Positions 6,859 through 9,438 of a stretch of 9,438 nucleotides of DNA are shown here, one piece after another. The stretch lies in contig JAJRXE010000249.1 in the NCBI GenBank assembly GCA_024276455.1, forward strand, positions 1 through 9,438. Reading direction: 5' to 3'. The position numbers were made by a program, and so were the translations under genes. The notes under the pieces were generated by a model, which saw nothing but the letters and a program-made list of their open reading frames with translations, had not been told where the DNA came from and ran no database searches. Source of the stretch: Calditrichota bacterium. GTDB taxonomy: Bacteria; Calditrichota; Calditrichia; RBG-13-44-9. Position 1 is the first letter of the stretch; each line of letters opens with the position of its first letter.

Positions 6859-7875
6859 ATGAAAAAGTTTTTTGTTTTTTCCATTTTACTGGCCATAGTG
6901 GCCCTCTCTTGTTCCCAGAAGACGGAAGGATTCCATCTGAAAGAAGGCACGCCGGCTTACAAATTAGCCAAGGACCTGGCGACCAAAATCCCCCAACTCG
7001 ATCCGGACAAGAAGACCGTGGTTGCCAAAACCAACAGTTTTGTAATTACCACTGACGAAATCATTCAGACTTTTTACAACAATCTGGGCAATCAGGTTAA
7101 TCAGATTAAGAATCTGCCGGAGGCTTCCTTAAAAAGCGCCATTGTGCAGAATGCCGAGAACCTGGCGGAGAAAAAACTATTGCTGCAAGCGGCTAAGAAA
7201 ATGAACATTTCCGCCACCGAACAGGAAATCGACAGTCTGTTGAATTTACAGTATTTGCGAGCCGGAACGAAGGAAAAATACGAGCAGTTTTTACAAGCCC
7301 GTGGCTACACCATGGAGCAGGTGCGAAAAGACATCTGGGAAGCGTTGACCGTTCAAGCCTATCTGGACAGCGTCCTAACCAGCGCCACCAATGTAACGGA
7401 AGAGGACATTCAGGAAGCTTACAATGAAGACAAGACCGCGACCGTGCGGCACATTTTATTAAGCACGCAGGGCAAAAGCGAGGAAGAGAAAAAAGAAATC
7501 CGCAAGAAAATGGAAGAGATTCTTGCCAAAGCCCGGGCGGGGGAAGATTTTGCCAAATTAGCGCAACAATATTCCGAGGATCCGGGATCGAAGGACAAAG
7601 GCGGACTGTACGAGAATTTTGCCCGGGGAGTGATGGTGAAACCGTTCGAGGAAGCGGCTTTCAATACCCCGGTGGGAGAAATCAGCGACATTATTGAAAC
7701 CCGCTACGGCTATCACATTCTCAAAGTAGAGGGACGTCAAAAAGAAACCCGCCCGCTGGAAGAGGTGCGGGGTGAAATTGAGAAAAAGTTGAAAAATCAG
7801 AAAGCCCAGGAAGCCTATCAGGCGCATCTGGAAAAATTGAAAAAAGAGGCCGGTTTCGAACTCATCGGCCTGTAA
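6859..7875 (+). CDS. Parvulin-type peptidyl-prolyl cis-trans isomerase lipoprotein, PrsA/SurA-like (338 aa)
   Basis: Signal peptide 1-17 with Cys18 in VALSC gives a lipoprotein-type N-terminus. A helical SurA_N/PrsA-like chaperone region (about 50-185) follows, rich in Lys, Glu and Gln. The parvulin domain spans about 193-290 with conserved His198 (VRHILL) and His286 (YGYHIL), YSEDPGSKDKGG (238-249) and FEEAAF followed by VGEISDIIETRYGYH. A charged helical tail (291-338) ends the protein. Length and order are those of PrsA/SurA-type foldases, which act on proteins leaving the cytoplasmic membrane. It is shorter than the other parvulin (2733-4139), with much less similarity outside the rotamase domain, so the pair are paralogues rather than a recent duplication. 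It is monocistronic: divergent from DUF2809 and closed by the terminator at 7894-7937. Confidence 0.94.
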   Translation: MKKFFVFSILLAIVALSCSQKTEGFHLKEGTPAYKLAKDLATKIPQLDPDKKTVVAKTNSFVITTDEIIQTFYNNLGNQVNQIKNLPEASLKSAIVQNAENLAEKKLLLQAAKKMNISATEQEIDSLLNLQYLRAGTKEKYEQFLQARGYTMEQVRKDIWEALTVQAYLDSVLTSATNVTEEDIQEAYNEDKTATVRHILLSTQGKSEEEKKEIRKKMEEILAKARAGEDFAKLAQQYSEDPGSKDKGGLYENFARGVMVKPFEEAAFNTPVGEISDIIETRYGYHILKVEGRQKETRPLEEVRGEIEKKLKNQKAQEAYQAHLEKLKKEAGFELIGL

Positions 7876-7893
7876 AATTTTCATCCTCTTGTT

Positions 7894-7937
7894 AAAGGGC
7901 CGGTGGAGTCGTTTTTCGACCTCTGCCGGCCTTTTTT
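7894..7937 (+). terminator. Intrinsic terminator of the short parvulin gene
   Basis: Nineteen bases after the stop codon. GGCCGG (7898-7903) pairs with CCGGCC (7926-7931), extended inward through GGAG/CTCC and, past one bulged C, TCG/CGA around a TTTTT loop (7912-7916). A run of T at 7932-7937 follows the stem, and an A run (7894-7896) precedes it, so it could also work partly from the other strand. Confidence 0.88.
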
Positions 7938-7965
7938 AAATTTTTGACTCCCCTCAAATTTTCAT

Positions 7966-7985
7966 TTTATCCCTGACGGGATAAA
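7966..7985. repeat. Hairpin 1 of the TCCC-NNNN-GGGA series
   Basis: Perfect 8-base arms TTTATCCC and GGGATAAA around the loop TGAC. The 12-base core at 7970-7981 is the exact reverse complement of the core at 8111-8122. Confidence 0.8.
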
Positions 7986-8010
7986 TATTCTCTGGTACGT
8001 TCATTCTCAA

Positions 8011-8030
8011 CCCACCAAATATTTGGTGGG
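8011..8030. repeat. Perfect 20-base palindrome
   Basis: CCCACCAAAT followed at once by ATTTGGTGGG, self-complementary without a loop. It lies between hairpins 1 and 2. It could be a dimer-binding operator or part of a composite repeat; there is no start codon close by, which makes an operator less likely. Confidence 0.8.
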
Positions 8031-8040
8031 CTAAATTCAC

Positions 8041-8063
8041 AAAATCCCTAGCGGGATTTTTTT
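8041..8063 (+). repeat. Hairpin 2 of the series, with a T tail (possible terminator)
   Basis: Perfect arms AAAATCCC (8041-8048) and GGGATTTT (8053-8060) around the loop TAGC, running into more T to 8063. The A-rich/T-rich flanks give it terminator form on the plus strand, a possible back-up to 7894-7937. Confidence 0.75.
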
Positions 8064-8107
8064 CAATTCCTTCGCTCAAAGGTGCGTTTTGGGTGGCCAA
8101 AGCAAAC

Positions 8108-8125
8108 GCCTCCCGTCAGGGAGGC
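8108..8125. repeat. Hairpin 3 of the series
   Basis: Perfect 7-base arms GCCTCCC and GGGAGGC around the loop GTCA. Its core at 8111-8122 repeats that of hairpin 1 in inverted orientation. Confidence 0.8.
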
Positions 8126-8172
8126 CGGTGAGAGTAGCCCCGGGGAAAAGGAAAATCCAAAAACCAACTCAA

Positions 8173-8192
8173 CCTCTCCCACCAGGGATAGG
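8173..8192. repeat. Hairpin 4 of the series, next to the transporter stop codon
   Basis: Arms CCTCTCCC and GGGATAGG pair at 7 of 8 positions around the loop ACCA. It lies 11 bases beyond the stop of the convergent DASS gene and could end its transcript, although the following minus-strand bases are only partly T-rich. Confidence 0.65.
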
Positions 8193-8203
8193 ATGAACCT
8201 CTT

Positions 8204-9438
8204 TTAAAATCCCAGAAAATGAAAGATCAGGAAAAAGAATATGCTGGCAATCAATGCCGATGCCACAATGAGCACCGAACCGATTTTCACCATTTTCTGG
8301 ATAGGAATGTAACGGGACCCGAATACGATGGCGTTAGGCGGAGTGGCGACCGGCAGCATAAAGGCGCAGGAAGTCGCCACGGTAGCCGGCACCATAATCA
8401 GAATCGGGTTGATATGAAGATTCGCCGCCAGCGCCGCCAGAATGGGCAGAATGGTGGTAGCCACGGCCGTATTGGACGTAAATTCCGTTAAAAGGGCTGC
8501 CGAGAGGGCAATCAAAAACAGCATGGGAAACAGAGGCAGGTGTCCCACAAACTCCAGATGTCGCCCCAAATAATCGGCCAGACCGGACTTCTGAATCCCG
8601 TCCGCCAGGGCAAAACCACCCCCAAACAGAATCAGAATGTCCCAGGGCAACTGCAGCAGGTTTTTCCAGGTAAGAACGGTTCTTCGCTCCGGTTCGCCTT
8701 TCACGGGAATCATAAACAGCAGTACGGCCATTCCGATGGCAATGGTGCTGTCCTGAATGCGTCCAGCCAATCCAAACAGGTGCGGCCAGCCGGGCAGCAC
8801 GAATCCGCCGATTTTGATATCCGCCCGGAACATCCACAGCAAAGCGGTGAGCGAAAATATCCCCAGCACCCAGCGTTGCGGGGCGGTAATCGGCCCCAGT
8901 TCTTGTATTTGCTCTCGAAAGATATTGCGAGCGAGCATTGCCGGTAAATCTTCTTTCTTTAAAACCACCCGGGTCAAATAGAACCACATGAACAAAAAAA
9001 TCAACAGGGACACCGGAAACGCCATCAGCATCCACTTCATGAACGATATTTCCGGCAAGTCGGGAAAATATTTACCGTAAATTCCCGAAAATACCACATT
9101 GGGCGGTGTGCCGATCAGGGTGGCGATGCCACCGATGCTGGCGCTGTAGGCGATGCCCAGCATCAAAATGGTCCCGAACTGGTTTTGTTCCGGATCCTGG
9201 TCCGCACTTTTGTTTTGCAACTGCCGAATCACCGCCAGACCAATGGGCAACATCATGATGGTGGTCGCGGTATTGCTAATCCACATGGAAAGCAGCGCAG
9301 TGGCAATCATGAAAGCAAGAATAATTTTACGGGGGTTGTTTCCAATTAGGGAAATGGTGTGGAGGGCAAAGCGGCGGTGTAACTGCCATTCCTGCAAGGC
9401 AATGGCAATCATAAATCCGCCCATGAAGAGAAACACCA
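8204..9438 (-). CDS. DASS/SLC13 family sodium-coupled di/tricarboxylate transporter; N-terminus beyond window
   Basis: 411 codons read from the right edge to TAA 8204-8206; the family has about 460-520 residues, so some 60-100 N-terminal residues are missing. The frame's first codon in the window, GTG at 9434-9436, is mid-gene, since FLFMGGFMIA is an internal transmembrane segment in this family. Counting from there, both hallmark SNT motifs are present: ISNTATT (53-59) and TSNTAVAT (320-327), each followed by a proline-bearing partner loop, GTPPN (109-113) and ATPPNAIVFGS (364-374). In VcINDY-type carriers these SNT pairs bind the carboxylates and Na+. The rest is strongly hydrophobic, about 9-10 segments, with a polar cytoplasmic loop at 158-186. 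Probable substrates are succinate, malate, fumarate or citrate; the exact one, and sodium versus proton coupling, cannot be read here. Confidence 0.93.
   Translation of the reverse strand, partial: VFLFMGGFMIAIALQEWQLHRRFALHTISLIGNNPRKIILAFMIATALLSMWISNTATTIMMLPIGLAVIRQLQNKSADQDPEQNQFGTILMLGIAYSASIGGIATLIGTPPNVVFSGIYGKYFPDLPEISFMKWMLMAFPVSLLIFLFMWFYLTRVVLKKEDLPAMLARNIFREQIQELGPITAPQRWVLGIFSLTALLWMFRADIKIGGFVLPGWPHLFGLAGRIQDSTIAIGMAVLLFMIPVKGEPERRTVLTWKNLLQLPWDILILFGGGFALADGIQKSGLADYLGRHLEFVGHLPLFPMLFLIALSAALLTEFTSNTAVATTILPILAALAANLHINPILIMVPATVATSCAFMLPVATPPNAIVFGSRYIPIQKMVKIGSVLIVASALIASIFFFLIFHFLGF

Larger units (their letters stand above)
7938..8203. other. Gene-free 266-base stretch holding a cluster of hairpins
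   Basis: No coding frame with recognisable motifs. Besides the hairpins listed separately, it has GCGTTT/AAACGC arms at 8084-8089 and 8104-8109 and a CCCCGGGG palindrome at 8138-8145. It separates two convergent genes, the place where REP-type or MITE-type dispersed repeats commonly collect. Confidence 0.6.

Noticed and set aside
7966..8192. CRISPR array, suggested by evenly spaced palindromes
   Set aside because: Only the four bases on each side of the loop are shared, not a 24-37 base direct repeat, and no cas gene is present.
8334..9035. A 233-codon minus-strand frame
   Set aside because: Shifted shadow of the DASS transporter; composition is Gly/Arg/His-rich and lacks membrane segments or motifs.
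9434..9436. GTG at the window edge as the true start of the transporter
   Set aside because: The sequence after it matches an internal transmembrane segment of DASS proteins, so the gene continues beyond the window.

Overview
The window looks like a chromosomal segment of a Gram-negative bacterium of the FCB (Bacteroidota/Calditrichota-like) kind. This is an inference from gene content: a SusB-like GH97 glycosidase, a DUF3943 protein, a family 9 carbohydrate-binding-domain protein, several lipoprotein-type signal peptides, a GT9 (heptosyltransferase-type) glycosyltransferase, and AGGAG-type ribosome binding sites with AT-rich leaders. A Calditrichota-type genome is my best guess, but it cannot be proven from the sequence. 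I see no rRNA, tRNA, CRISPR array, transposase, integrase or defence operon.

Layout. 1-1219 (minus) is the N-terminal 406 codons of a GH97 alpha-glycosidase that runs off the left edge. 1452-2272 (plus) is a decayed DUF3943 gene, broken by a frameshift at a G run (2004-2009), an in-frame TAA (2204-2206) and loss of its 3' end. Directly abutting it tail to tail, 2215-2565 (minus) is the N-terminal quarter of a secreted CBM9-like protein whose 3' part is missing. The two truncated genes meet at about 2272, which looks like a deletion or rearrangement scar. 2733-4139 (minus) is a parvulin-type peptidyl-prolyl isomerase lipoprotein. After a 403-base gap comes a GT9 glycosyltransferase (4543-5541, plus). 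It overlaps by 28 bases, tail to tail, a two-gene minus-strand unit: DUF2809 membrane protein (6232-6624), then a TrpF-like barrel (5514-6227). 6859-7875 (plus) is a second, shorter parvulin lipoprotein that ends in a strong intrinsic terminator (7894-7937). 7966-8192 is a gene-free stretch packed with short hairpins. 8204-9438 (minus) is the C-terminal 411 codons of a DASS/SLC13 carboxylate transporter cut by the right edge.

How the genes relate. Most units are monocistronic and divergent or convergent, so this is housekeeping and envelope territory rather than one pathway. Both parvulins should act in envelope protein folding, and GT9 in cell-surface polysaccharide. GH97 and the CBM9 remnant concern extracellular or periplasmic carbohydrate, and the DASS protein takes up di/tricarboxylates. 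Only the DUF2809/TrpF-like pair shows operon-grade spacing (4 bases).

Most worth a second look: (i) the TrpF-like protein, which keeps the TrpF scaffold and the acid Asp but has Ala where the catalytic Cys should be; (ii) the double-truncation scar at 2272; (iii) four TCCC-NNNN-GGGA hairpins at 7970-8188 with starts 75, 66 and 66 bases apart, two of them exact reverse complements over 12 bases. I did not find a convincing new multi-gene system.
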